This document shows positions 36,415 through 48,129 of a stretch of 64,000 bases of DNA, one piece after another. How positions within the stretch are numbered: the stretch's first letter is position 1; each line of letters opens with the position of its first letter. Source of the stretch: Calvatia gigantea (lineage: Eukaryota; Basidiomycota; Agaricomycetes; Agaricales; Lycoperdaceae); contig JACAAK010000005.1 in NCBI GenBank assembly GCA_025093985.1, forward strand, positions 558,001-622,000, in the 5' to 3' direction. The translations under genes and the position numbers were made by a program. Below the pieces are notes generated by a model that was not told the origin of the DNA, did not search any database, and worked only from the letters and a program-made list of their open reading frames with translations.

Positions 36415-39400
36415 CTTGAGAGTCAAGAAACTTGTATCTAGGATATCAGAAGAATACTACACGATTCCTCAGAAACGAAAGCGCAAACTAAACCTAAAAG
36501 GAAAAATCCAAACCCCGACAAAAAAGATAACAGTGAATACTATAGTCAACTCGGGATGCACCACCAGTAGCATCAGCAAGAAACTGGTAGACAAAGAAAA
36601 AATCCCTACAGAAAAATTAAAACAAGAAATCACGGTACTTAACGCAGACAGCACGACAAACCAAGGAGGAAAAGTCACAGAAACGGCTACCATACAGGTA
36701 GAAATCGAAGGACATGAAGAGACAATCGAAGCATCGGTCGTACAACTCCAAGACAGAGCAGAAATATTCCTAGGACATGACTGGCTCACCAAACACAATC
36801 CAGAAGTAAACTGGCGAACAGGAGAAATCAAGTTCAATTGGTGCCCAAAGGACTGCAGGTTCCTGCACCAGAACATCCAGGTAACAGACAAGATCTGAAG
36901 CATGGCCACCACTGAAGACATATGGGAAGAAGAAGAGGAGCCCGACCCCACTGAGCCATCAGACCTACCAGACTACGTCCGACCATTCACACATCTATTC
37001 AACAAAACTACATTCGACAAACTACCCGAACGAACGGAATGGGACCACGAGATAATCCTAACAGAAGATGCACCCAAAGAAATCAATGCAGGAACTTACA
37101 ATATGATGATCAAGGAGCAGGACGAACTCAAAGCATTTGTTAAAGAAAACCTCAAGTCAGGATGGATACAACCGTTGAAGTCACCGTATGCCGCACCCAC
37201 CTTTTTCATCCCAAAAAAGGATGGCTCAAAATGACTCATTCAAGACTACCAACGGTTGAATAACGTAGTCATTAAAGACAAAACACCGCTACCTCGAATC
37301 AGAGAAGTCATTGACAAATTAGGAAAAGCCAAATACTTCAACAAACTAGACATCATTTGGGGTTACAACAACGTCCGCATCAAAGAAGGAGACAAGTGGA
37401 AAGCAGCCTTTCTAACCAATGAAGGACTATTCGAACCCACAGTCATGTTCTTCGGTCTCAGCAATTCACCAGGAACGTTCTCAAGAATGATGGCAAGTAT
37501 CTTTCGAGACCTATTACACAATGGGGATATAGTAAACTACATGGACGACTTCGCAATTCCAGGTGACACCAAGGAACAACTGCGAGAACGAACGATCCGA
37601 TTCCTGGAAAGAGCGGCCGAACACAACCTATGCTTCAAACGATCCAAATGCATTTTTGACGCCAAAGAAATCCCAATGTTAGGAGTAACAGTAGGACATG
37701 GACGCATCGAAATGGAGGCCAAGAAAGTAAAATCAGTACGAGAATGGCCCCAACCACACAACAAAAAAGGAATAGAAAGGTTCCTCGGTTTCGCCAACTA
37801 CTACCGCCGATTTATAAAAAACTTCAGCAAGATAGCGGCCCCATTGAATAAACTAAAAGGATCAGAAGAGTGGGAATGGGGAGAAGAACAACAATCTGCA
37901 TTCGATGAACTAAAATGACAAATCACAGAAGAACCCACCCTAACACTGCCCCAAAGAGAAGGTCAATTCCGAGTAGAAGTCGATGCATCGAACTACGCAT
38001 TAGGGGGAGTACTCTCACAAGAACAAAATTCGAAATGGCACTCAATCGCATTCACATCCCATACACTATCACTGGCAGAACAAAATTACGAAATCTACGA
38101 CAAAGAGCTGCTCGCAATCATGCACGCATTAAAAGAATGGCGACACTACCTACTGGACGCAGAAGAGAAGTTCGAAATCTGGACTGACCACGAGAACCTG
38201 AAATATTATAGAAAACCCCAAAAACTAAATGGCCGACAAGCAAGATGGTACCTATGGCTACAAGATTACGATTTCATATTGCGCCACATACCAGGGAAAA
38301 CAAATACAAAAGCGGACCTCCTCTCCAGAATCTACCAAGAACCAGACCAAGAAGAAGAAAAACTAGTCACCATGATCTGAGATGCCTGGTGGATGAACAA
38401 AAATGACAACGAACCATGGGAAGGGGCCATCCTACTCCGCACCGAACTATTTATGGAACCAACCTTCAAAGAACGAATCAAGGCGAGCAAAAGAAGAGAA
38501 ACGGCCATCACCAAAAAAATACGCGACCAAGACCCCGACATCACCGAACACGACGGAATAATCTACAAAAATACCAGCATGTATGTGCCACCCAAACCGG
38601 CACTCAGAGAGGAAATACTACACCAATACCATGATACCCCCGACGCAGGACACCCGGGACAACACCAAATGATCGAGCTGGTAACCAGAGATTACTGGTG
38701 GCCGGCAATCCGAACGGATGCTCAAAAGTACATCAGAGGTTGCCAGAGTTGCCAGCAAAACAAGCCATGCAAGACACCTCTGAAGACACCTCTACACCCG
38801 CTTCCCATCCCCAATGGTCCATGGGAAGAAGTGAGTATCGACCTCATTGGACCACTACCCGAATCAGAAGGAAAAGATGCCATCCTAGTCATTGTCGATC
38901 GATTCTCAAAAATGATACGACTCATAGTGACAAGAACGGATGTTTCCTCAAAAGAACTAGCACAGCACTACCGGGATGAAATATGGAAGCTACATGGAAT
39001 GCCGAGGAAAGTCCTTAGTGACCGAGGACCACAGTTTGCATCCGAATTCACCGGCGAACTATTCAAAGGACTAGGGATAGAACGAAACCTGTCAACGGCC
39101 TACCACCTACAAACCGACAGACAAACAGAAAGGATCAACAGGGAAGTCGAAACATACTTGAGGATATACTGCAACTATGACCAAAACGACTGGACAAAAT
39201 GGCTACCCATGGCCGAATTCCAATACAACGACAAGAAACACAGCGGTACACAGGCGACACCATTCTACCTAAACTATGGCAGACACCCCTGGAAAGGAAA
39301 AGAAAACGGAACGACGAACAACCCTAGCAGTACGGAGTTCCTAAAACAGCTCCAGAACGCAAGAAGTAACGCCGCTTCCACACTATGATCATATCAAGAA

Positions 39401-39943
39401 AAGATGAAACAGACACATGATAATAGCAAAATGAACACGAGGACATACCAGATCAACGATGAAGTATGGTTAGAGAACACCAACATCCATACCAATCAGC
39501 CATCAAAGAAGCTAGGCCAGAAAAGGTATGGACCTTTCCGAATTAAGGAAAAAATAGGAGAAGCGGCATATTGGCTAGCGATACCAGAAGGATGGGCCAT
39601 CCACGATGTATTCAACGAACAGCTATTAACCCTGGCACAGAAAGCATCATTCCACATCCAGAAAGAAGCACCAGCGCCCGAACCAATGGTCATCAACAAT
39701 GAAGAGGAGTACGAAGTAGAAGAAGTCCGAGGGAAATGACGAAAAGGAAGGGGATATCAATTCCTTATACACTGGAAAGGATACAGCAATGAAGAAGATA
39801 CGTGGACAGCGGAGTCAAACTTGCAAAACGCCCAAGATGCAATAGCGGAGTACCACAAAAGGCATCCAGAGGATACCTATAAAAAGGGGGGCAAGAAATC
39901 CAGAAAACCATCAGCCAAGTCAACCCCCAGACAGAAATACTAA
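36415..39943 (+). pseudogene. D pol
   Basis: Single frame from about 36415 to TAA 39941-39943, with stops at 36896, 37232, 37916, 38378, 39386 and 39737, mostly TGA at Arg positions. Protease: IVNSGCTTSSI, catalytic Asp changed to Asn (codon 36548-36550; G keeps Asp). RT: FFIPKKDGSK, MFFGLSNSPGTFSRMM and an intact YMDDFAIP near 37540. RNase H: VEVDASNYALGGVL near 37978. Integrase: HDTPDAGHPGQHQMI, CQSCQQ, SIDLIGPLP, SDRGPQF and QTERINRE, so the catalytic triad is present. Chromodomain: EEYEVEEVRG, FLIHWKGYSNEEDTW near 39760-39806. Apart from the stops, one of the best-kept pol genes here. Confidence 0.9.
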
Positions 39944-39949
39944 CCAAAC

Positions 39950-40393
39950 ATGTCCTCCCAAGCCAACCACATCTCTATCAACTCCCTCGTCCACCCCAAC
40001 CTGACCACGATCTCCTCAGTCCCCCTCCTGAAGCCAGGCAATAGCCACACACCCGCACCCCAAGGTACCCATTATAACCTCGCAACCACCCCGTTCCCGG
40101 CACAAGGACTCCTCAAGGCCCTCCTCAAAGATGTCAACAAAGCCACAAACAACGAAGTGGAAACAATCACGGCCCAAAACAAACGACTCGCAGTAAACCG
40201 CCACATCACTCTCGCCACCACTTGCATCACTTTTGCAGACATGTACGCGGGGTTCGCCAATACATCGTCCTCCACAAGCCAGCATATCCCCGCCATCTTC
40301 CGCGCATTAGAATTATCCACCCTTACACCCAGTGAACAAAACTGGGTTCACAGTCTTCAGAGCTGTGTTGACCTCGCTCTAGAGGTATTCAAC
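39950..40393 (+). pseudogene. D ORF3, 5' part (cut by C1)
   Basis: 148 codons from ATG 39950, seven bases after the pol stop, ending exactly at the C1 insertion (TSD TCAAC 40389-40393). It continues in frame at 49553. Ser/Thr/Pro-rich start, then helical segments (NEVETITAQNKRLAVNRHITLATTC, QSCVDLALEVFN). No stop in this part. Homologous to ORF3 of H and G. Function unknown. Confidence 0.8.
40389..40393. repeat. TSD of element C1, left (TCAAC)
   Basis: TCAAC before the C1 LTR; repeated at 49548-49552. Confidence 0.95.
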
Positions 40394-41026
40394 TGTTACG
40401 TGCGTTACCTTACTTCGCAACTGGGCCCGGATCGTCTCCACTCAGGGAGAGGTTCAACGCTATAGCCCAGGAGTATTCGACAAGTCTCAATGACTTCTGT
40501 GCAGGCTTCGGATCACTCCCTCGAGTAGAAGCTCATGCTTGCCTGAGAAGTCCGAGTTAAATGTCACTGCAGTCCCCAAGGTTGTTAGCCTTGTAGCAGA
40601 CGAGCGAAGATAAGGAAGCTTGTTACTAGAATAACCTGAAGTACATAATACAAAGTACTGCTTAAGGTTTATATACTAGCTACGAATAAGAGATGAGAGA
40701 TTACGTAGTAAGTAGATATGAGTCAATGAGAACTACTACGGGTTAATTGGTAATCTAAGGAATTGTAGGGATAGGTGAGATGAATACAGAAGAATGAGTA
40801 TGAGGCATAAGAAGATAGAGTCGGGTAAAGAGAAGCACGATGATGGGAAAGGATGAAGGTGAAACAGGAACATGATTCAGAATGAATCATAAGAAGCAAG
40901 GGTAGAAGTACATGTGATAAATAAATAAAGAACAGACTGGGGTATACAGGGGAAAGGAATGGAAAGTCTGTATGGAAGGTTAATACGTTAGTTTGGAGAG
41001 TCCGGGGATGTGGTAAGTTCATAACA
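40394..41026 (-). repeat. C1 3' LTR
   Basis: 633 bp. TACATA at 40642-40647 where the 5' LTR and the E LTRs have TA. TATA element (tatataaa on the minus strand) near 40668-40675. Confidence 0.95.
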
Positions 41027-41058
41027 TTAGCCCGTCTCTAGGTAAATTACTCTGAAAT

Positions 41059-42876
41059 TTACGCGGATAAGACTGAATAGTCCAAGGATACTCCGTCGTC
41101 GTAATATTCGTCGTCGAATGCATCACGAGGGTTTTCCAAGATTTGTTCTTGGAAACGTTGTTTCATATTTTCAACGGCTTGGACGTGATCAATGTATTTC
41201 GGGCAATCTTCTGGTTTGTGTTTTGGGTTGAGAGTTTCGCAGAGTCGGCAGAAGTATTGGGGGCAGGTCCAGCGGTAATGGCCAGGGCGGGTTTTTCGAC
41301 AGATGGGACAAGTGGTATGGGCACAATCACTGGCCCAGTGACCTACGGCAGGGAGGTGAAGTTTGGCACATTTTTCACAAAAGGCCTTCGGGTTGAAGTT
41401 CGGGTTGTTCATAGCTCGGGGTTGGGTTGGAGTTCTTCCTCATCCTGAGTTAGGATCGAGGGGTTTTCGAATAGACTTCGGAGGCTTAGAAGTTGATCCA
41501 GTTGGCCCATTAAGTTGTGTATGGCCGTTTCGAATCGTTCGGGTGGGATTTGTCCGTCTGGATGGGAGAGATGTGGATGGGGAAGGTACATGTGGTTCGG
41601 GGGAGGGTTCTCTCGTGGGGGAATCAGCTCATTGGTGTGGTCTGACCTTAGAAGGGCCAGTTCGCTGGTTGGGTGGGATAGGCTTAATGCTATGCTTGTT
41701 GAGGTAGTGGGCGTAAGCCTGAGGTAATCCAAGGCTTCGTGATGCCTGGATAAATAGGGCCGCTCGATTGGTAGCGTGCTCATAATCCCGAGAAAGATGT
41801 TCGAGCTGTGAAATGGCGTCGCAGATAAAGCGCCAGTGATTTCGCTGATTGGCATTATGTAGATATTCGGTGTGGAAGCGAGTTCGATGGCCTCCCTTGA
41901 GGACCATCGTGCGGAGGGATCCCTCAGATGAGAAATCAGTTCTAGCCCATAACTCCATGGGCGAAGGTCTATCGTTCGCAGAGGGGGGCTCGGGGGAGAA
42001 GCTGCTTCGCCTGTCGGGGTCTCGGTCAGATGGGTTGGCTGCGATGTAACCTGCGGCCGAGTGTTCAGTGGGGTGTAGTTCGTCCCAGGCTGACCTGGGG
42101 GGTTTCGGATTGATGGTGGTAGTTGTGGGGGACTTTGGAGAGGGGCCGGCGGCGGAGGGGGGAATGTGTCGTTGGTTGAGGACAGGAAGTTCTGCCCTAA
42201 TAGATTTCGGGATCCCAGCTCGCTCCGAGGGGAGTGTTGGGGTGGGGTTGTCGGCCTGGATTGGGTAGACGTACTTTGGCTTTGGTGACCAGAGGAGTCG
42301 CTGTGGGGTTGATTTCGTGTCGTAGGTGGTGGTATGGGGAGTGGCTCCGGCGATGACGCTGGAGAAAGAGACTGGTGGGTCTCTTGGCTCGGGGTTGTTG
42401 GGTGGGTTTGGTACGTCTGGCTGCTGGGGACGAAGTTGGGATATAGCGGAGCTGCTTCCCATTCTTGTTGGGTAGGTGAGCCTATCCCAGGGGGTACTGG
42501 GAGATGATTCGGTGGAGGGGGGAATGTAGACACAATCTGGGCCGATGAAAACGTCGACCCAGAATTGTTTGTTCTGGTCTGCGAATTGTTGGAGCTCGTC
42601 TTTGGTAAAGACAGCATTCGGGAGGGTGATAATGGGCTTTTCGAGCAGTTCGTTAATTTGGACGGTGGGGAGAATTGGGGTTTCGTGGCCCACAGGTGTG
42701 ACGGTGGGAGGGTAGGATATAGGAATATGAGGGGAGGAGGGGAGAGAATGGGCCTTTCTGATTGGGGAATTGTTCTTTGTAGAAAAGGAAGAGATTGAAG
42801 AGAGGGAAGGAGAGGGGGATGAGGCTACAATGGCCGCTTTCTTTCCCTTCTTATAGTTCTTCTGGGTTGGTGCCAT
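41059..42876 (-). pseudogene. C1 ORF3: accessory protein with three CCHC-like knuckles
   Basis: 606 codons from ATG 42876 to TAA 41059-41061, with TGA at 41629-41631 and 41440-41442. It starts 61 bp after pol and ends 32 bp before the 3' LTR, in sense orientation. The N-terminus is basic and Ser-rich (MAPTQKNYKKGKKAA), then NELLEKPIITLPNAVFTKDEL and FWVDVF. A long Pro/Ser-rich part contains EPRDPPVSF and LLWSPKPKY. A helical block follows (ICDAISQLEHLSRDYEHA, SRSLGLPQAYAHYL). The C-terminal Cys/His region (codons about 500-558) holds C-x2-C-x9-H-x4-C, C-x2-C-x6-H-x4-C and C-x2-C-x6-H-x4-C. Gag knuckles use x4 before His, so these are atypical. Probably a nucleic-acid-binding accessory protein; not a family I can name. 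Confidence 0.8.
41409..42617 (-). other. 402-codon overlapping open frame inside C1 ORF3
   Basis: In the +1 frame relative to ORF3, with no stop over 402 codons. It ends in a TGA that overlaps an ORF3-frame ATG (ATGA at 41409-41412), just before the zinc-knuckle part. The corresponding E frame is open for 289 codons and reads similarly (GIMSTLPIE, YLSRHHEALDYL). It may be only a by-product of C-rich, stop-poor DNA; ORF3 is better supported as the coding frame. Confidence 0.3.
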
Positions 42877-42937
42877 TGGTAGTTCGGTTTGTGGAAGTGT
42901 TGTTAAGGAATGATGGAGAAGTTGGGTGAATCCTGGA

Positions 42938-45900
42938 TTATTTATATCTTTTAGGTGGGATGGGAATTAGGTGGTGTTCTCGTTGGTATTTTCGTAACAG
43001 TTCTTGGGCATGTGGTAAGAATTGTGCTTCGTTTTCCCAAGAGTTTTCTTCGTGGCTGTAACCTTTCCACTTGATGTAGTATTCCCTTTGTTTATTCTTG
43101 GTTCTATGGTTCAAGATGCCTTCGATTTCGTATTCTTCTTCTCCTTCTATTATGTCAGGGAGAGGTGGTTGTGGGTTTGATCCATGGGTATTGTTTTCGG
43201 TGTATTTGGAGAGAAGGGTAGCATGGAATACGTTGTGAATTTTCCATGTTTCAGGTAGTTTCAGTCGGTAGGAGAGCGGCGATAAGACTTCTTTGATGGT
43301 GAATGGTCCAAGGCGTTTTGGTGTAATCTTGTTTGATTTGAATGGGAGTTTCAGGTTTCTCTGTTCAAGCCACACTTTTTGTCCTAGGGTGAAGGGTTTG
43401 AATTTTGCTTTGATTCATTGCTCCATGCGTTCCATAGCTAGTTTGTGGGCAGCAATTGCTTCTCTTTGTGCATGGTCTAGGAGTTCTATTCGTTCTTCAG
43501 TAGTGGTGAAGTTTGATTCCTCCAGAATGGTGGGTATTCCATGGGGTTTTGTTCCGTACATGAGTTCAAAAGGGGTTTGTTTCCGGTCTGAGTGTGTTCA
43601 TGAATTGTGGGAGAATTCGAGGATTGGGAGTGCTTTAGACCAGGAGGAGGGATTTCCTGTACAATAGATAGATAGGTACGCTGCAATTTCCTGATTGAAT
43701 CGTTCTGTTGTTCCATCCGATTGAGGGTGGTAGGCTGATGAGAATGATTGGGTGATTCCAAGTCGTTTCATGAGAGCTTGACTGGAGTTTGCTCGGAATC
43801 TGGGGTCACGGTCAGAGATTATCTTGTCCGGTAGTCCGAATCTGGTGTAGACCTTGTCTATAATTATATCGGCAATTCCTTTGGCAGTGATTTCCTTTGT
43901 ACAAGGAGTGAGAATTACCCCCTTCGTAAGTCCATGGTCCACTATGGACAGAATTGAGTCGAATCCGTGGGATTTCGGCAAATCGGTCAGTAGATCCATA
44001 GCAATATAGGCGAATGGTCTAGTAGATATTGGTGGTGGTATTGGTTGCAACGAAGGGTGGGAAGGATTTCAGTTAATTTTAAATTGTTGGCATTCGCTGC
44101 ATCCTTTAACGTAATTCCGTACGAAGGTACTCATTCCTGGCCAATATACTTCAGCTTTGGCGAGGCGATAAGTTTCTTGTTCTCCAGGGTGTCCGACCGA
44201 AGGGTGGTCATGGTATCGTTGGATGACACGTCGGCGGAGTTCCATGTCTTCTGGGATGATGACCTTTCCTTCGAATGTCATAAGATGTCCATGTGGTCTG
44301 GGAATCATCCCGTATTTCGGATTTATTGCTTCTGGTGATTCTGATAGAAGTCATTTCATGGCTTCCATGGTGATTTCGTCATATTTCGATGATTTTACGA
44401 TGTCATTCTGTAATTCCTGATCAACCATGGAGATGAACAGTTCGTCTGGTAATACAGTGATTTCCCTGAGGAATACTTCCTCGGGTAAGACAATAACATT
44501 TTCGTTGTCATTGTCATCATCTGGGGTGTGATCTGGTCGACGTGAGAGGGCATCAGCGGCAGGTATTTTGGTTCCTGGGACGTGTTCAATTGCGAAGTCG
44601 AAGTGTGAGAGGAAACCAAGCCATTGAGCTTGTCTTCTGGAGATATTTTGGGGTTTTCTCCAAAAGGTGAGGTTCTTGTGATCAGTTCGTATTGTTACGC
44701 GATGTTGGGCTCCTTCTAGGTAATGTCTCCATTCTTCTAGTGCCGTGATTATGGCAAGGAGTTCCCTGTCATGTATTTCGTAGTTTCGTTGGGTAGGGTT
44801 GAATGCTTTGGATAGGAAAGCTACTGGGTGGTAGTTTCCGTTCATGTCTTGCTGTGATAAGACTGCTCCTAAGGCATATTTTGAGGCATCGGTCTCGATA
44901 AAGAAGGGCTTTGTTTGGTCTGGCATCAGTAAAACGGGTTTCTTCATGAATTCGGATTTTAGTTGGTTGAAGGCTTCGTTTGCTTTGTGTTCCCATTCGA
45001 ATTTCTTTGTTTTGGATAGAAGAGCATTAAGTGGTCAAGAGATGTCGGCATAGCGATGTATGAATTTTCGGTAGAAGTTACAGAATCCCATGAATTTTCT
45101 GACATCGCGGGTAGTGCGGGGTAAGGGCCATTCTTCTATTCCACGGAGTTTGGTGTTGTCCATTTCAATCTTGTCGGGGGAGATTATCATGCCAAGATAT
45201 TCTAGATGGGTTTTATCGAATTCGCATTTTTCTAGTTTCAGGTATAGATCGTTGTCTTTCAAGATCTGAAGTGCTTCCAAGGTAAGGTGATCCATTTCTT
45301 CCTGAGTTTTTGCGTAGATGAGGATGTCGTCCATATAGATTATAATTCCTCCTTTATCTAGCATCTTTGCGAATATAGTGTCCATCATCTTTTGGAAGGT
45401 GGCTGGGGAGTTGCACATTCCAAAGAACATGACGTTCGGTTCGTAAAGTCTGATTGGAGTTTTGAATGCGGCTTTCCATTGGTCTCCTTCTCGAATACGG
45501 ATGTTGTTGTATCCGAGTCGGACGTCCATTTTCGTGAATAGTTTTGCTCCTTGAAGTTTGTCCATAATTGTCGTTATCATAGGAATAGGGTATGCATTCT
45601 TCTTGGTATGTTTATTTAGATAACAGTAATCTTGACATGGCCGAAGTTTCCCGTCCTTCTTTCCTACGAAGAAGAAGGATGAGGCCATGGGTGATTCAGA
45701 TTCTCAGATGTATCCTTTTCGGAGGTTTTCGTTTATGAATTTCTTGAGTTCTTCGGTTTCAAGGGGTGATAAGGGGTACGTTTTCCCTAGTTCTGGTTTG
45801 AAGGTATCCAAGAGTTCGATTTTATGGTCATATGGCCTGGGAGGGGGAAATTGCTCGGATTTCTTCGTGTCGAAGAGTGAAGCGAATTTCTTGTATTTCC

Positions 45901-46701
45901 TGGGTATCTTTGTATCGGTTTTTGGGGTTGCCTTTTGTGCGAGAGTTGTAGCTTGGGTGATCTTCGTATTGATTTCGAGTTCGTGTGGAGTTTGAGTGAT
46001 TTCGTAGAGTTCATGCTCCAAATGGAATTCATTGAAATCAATGTTTTCCAAGTAGAGTTTGAGTTCATCGATAGAGAGTTCAGGTTCTTCCGAATGGATG
46101 ATTGCTTCGAAGACTTTTACAGCCAGTGGGTCAAAGTCTTCGTCTAGGTAGGTGTAGCGTTTGGTATCATTCATTCCATGGATATCTAAGGCGATTTCAT
46201 TGATAGTGGCAGGTCCGTTTGTGGATTTTATGATTAAGGGTATGATGCTATCGTTGTTTCGCCATTTGAACTCTTGAGTAGTCCAATTTATGTCTGGGTT
46301 TGTTTGTTGTAGCCACGGGTATCCTAGGATTAGATCTTTGGATCCTATTCCTGAGACGTAAGCTTCGAATTGGCATTGTTTTCCATCAATTAAGGCATTC
46401 AATTCTACGCTTTCATAAATTGATCCATTTTCGTTGGGAGTTCCATCCGCGTTGGATACTTTGATAGGATGTTTGATAGGGCGTGTTCGTAATCCATAGG
46501 TGTTTGTAAAATTTGAGGAGATGAAGTTTCCTTGGGCTCCAGAGTCAATTAGAGCGGTGACTGGGATATTTCGTAGATGGTTCTGATTGAGTTTGATAGG
46601 GAGAAAGATTGATGCTTTATTGTCCGAGGTAGGGAGTTTTATTAGATTGATTTGTGGGTCACCCAGCGATTCCTTTACAGGATCGGGTGACACCTTCAAA
46701 A
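42938..46701 (-). pseudogene. C1 pol
   Basis: Pol in the -1 frame from gag, to TAG or TAA at 42938-42940. Protease: ALIDSGAQGNF near 46550, LILGYPWLQQTNPDINW. RT: FFFVGKKDGKLRPCQDY near 45680, MFFGMCNSPATFQKMM and YMDDILIYAK near 45330, all intact. RNase H: FFIETDASKYALGAVL near 44900, HDRELLAIITALEEW. Integrase: HPSVGHPGEQETY, CSECQQ, MDLLTDLP, SDRDPRF, GTTERFNQE, catalytic triad complete. Chromodomain: EYEIEGIL, YYIKWKGYSHEENSW near 43080-43038. TGA stops at 45704, 45035, 44351, 44069, 43598 and 43415, at Arg or Gln positions of relatives. No frameshift seen. Confidence 0.92.
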
Positions 46702-48129
46702 ATCCCCGAAGGGCTTGAGCGTTGGGTCAGAGATATATGCTTCTCTGAATTCCATTCTTTCATCCGTTGGAAGTTCTCTGATCATTGCTTGGATATCGAG
46801 TGCAGAGATCTTTCGGGTTTGATTAGGAGCGGCACCAGAGTAATTTCTAGAAGCTTGAGGTTGTGAGGGTTGTGCATAACGGGGTGGTTGCATGAATCTT
46901 CTTTGTGGTGGGTTGGGTCGTCTAGGAGGTGGTTTTTCCTTGGACAAGTTTGGGTCAGGATTTGGACAGTTGCTGATAAGGTGTCCAAATTTTCCGCAAC
47001 CTATGCATTTCCCAGCTTTGTAGCAAGCGACTTGCTCAGCAGTAAATACAGCGTTTAGTTGTAATTCGGGGTCATCCAAGTCGTAGCCTTCATGAGTGTA
47101 GTCTTGCTCTGGGGAATATAGTTCTTCGTCTTCGTAAGGCGGTTCGTAGGGGTCCTGAGGTTCTACCTGCATTTCATGTATGGTCCGTGCAGGTTGGCGA
47201 TTTGGTTGAAAACGAGTGTGGTAGGTTGGTTGGAAACGGGGTGGTTGGTAGGGAATTGGGTTTCGAGGGAAGTTTCTAGGCCACATTGCGTCTGCTTGAC
47301 GATTGACTGAGTCTCGTCGTACTACATCGGTATACCATTCGGCAATGGTTTCGGGTGGTCCTTCTTTTCTAGTCCATACTTCTCTTGCGAGATTTGGATT
47401 GAGTCCTCGTTTATATTGTTCAATTAATGCCTCATTGTCTTGAATTCCTCCAATAGATGCAAGGCGTTGGAAATCAAGATTGAAGTCTGCTGCTGAGGAT
47501 TTATTTTGCTTCAATTCGTACCATTGTCTTCGCACAGTGATTTGTTCGTCTACTGGAGTGAAGTGTTTCAAGATTTCGATTTCGAACTCTTCGAAGGTAG
47601 AGTATTTCCAAGGGATGGGTCTTCCATGAGCATCGGTAATTCGGCTTTTGTAATATTGTTCAGACCAGGATCCGGCTTTTCCTTCAACCATAAGGCCGAG
47701 GACGAATCTGATTTGTCGCTGGTCATCCGTAAATGCTCTAGGGTTCATTTCGAGATAGTTTTTGACTAGCATCCACCAAGTTTTAAATCGGGGGTTTGTT
47801 CCGTCGAAGTTCGGGGGCTTTTGTCCGATTTCTTTTGAATTTCCATTGTTTCCTACAAATTGAATGGCTGGAGTACAATGTCTTCGTTGACCTCCTCCTT
47901 CTCTTCCAATGGAGAAAGAGGACGGAGTGGATGAACCATGGCTGGAGTTTCGTGATGAGGGAGGGGAGGGAGAGGGCGCTCTTCCTTATCGACCTCTGCG
48001 GGGAGGATCTTCTCCCAGTGTTCTTCGTCGTCCAATTCCGAAGATGGGGGTTGTAGTTCCTGATCGGGGTGGTGGTTGGTCGGTTGGTTCATTATTTGTT
48101 TCAGTTTGCGTTTGAGTGGAAGTAGCCAT
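46696..48129 (-). pseudogene. C1 gag, one stop
   Basis: 478 codons from ATG 48129 (conserved in E as MATSTQTQTETN) to TGA 46696-46698, with one TAA at 47986-47988. Ser/Pro/Arg-rich N-terminus, then TPAIQFVGNNG, KPPNFDGTNPRFKTWWMLVKNYL and the capsid-like part (RQIRFVLGLMVEGKAGSWSEQY, LKHFTPVDEQITVRRQWYELKQ). Zinc knuckle CIGCGKFGHLISNC near 47004-46963 and a Pro-rich tail follow. gag and pol overlap over GATTTTTGA in both C1 and E, so a -1 shift at the T run is the likely route to Gag-Pol. The frame is also open far upstream of the ATG. Confidence 0.88.
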
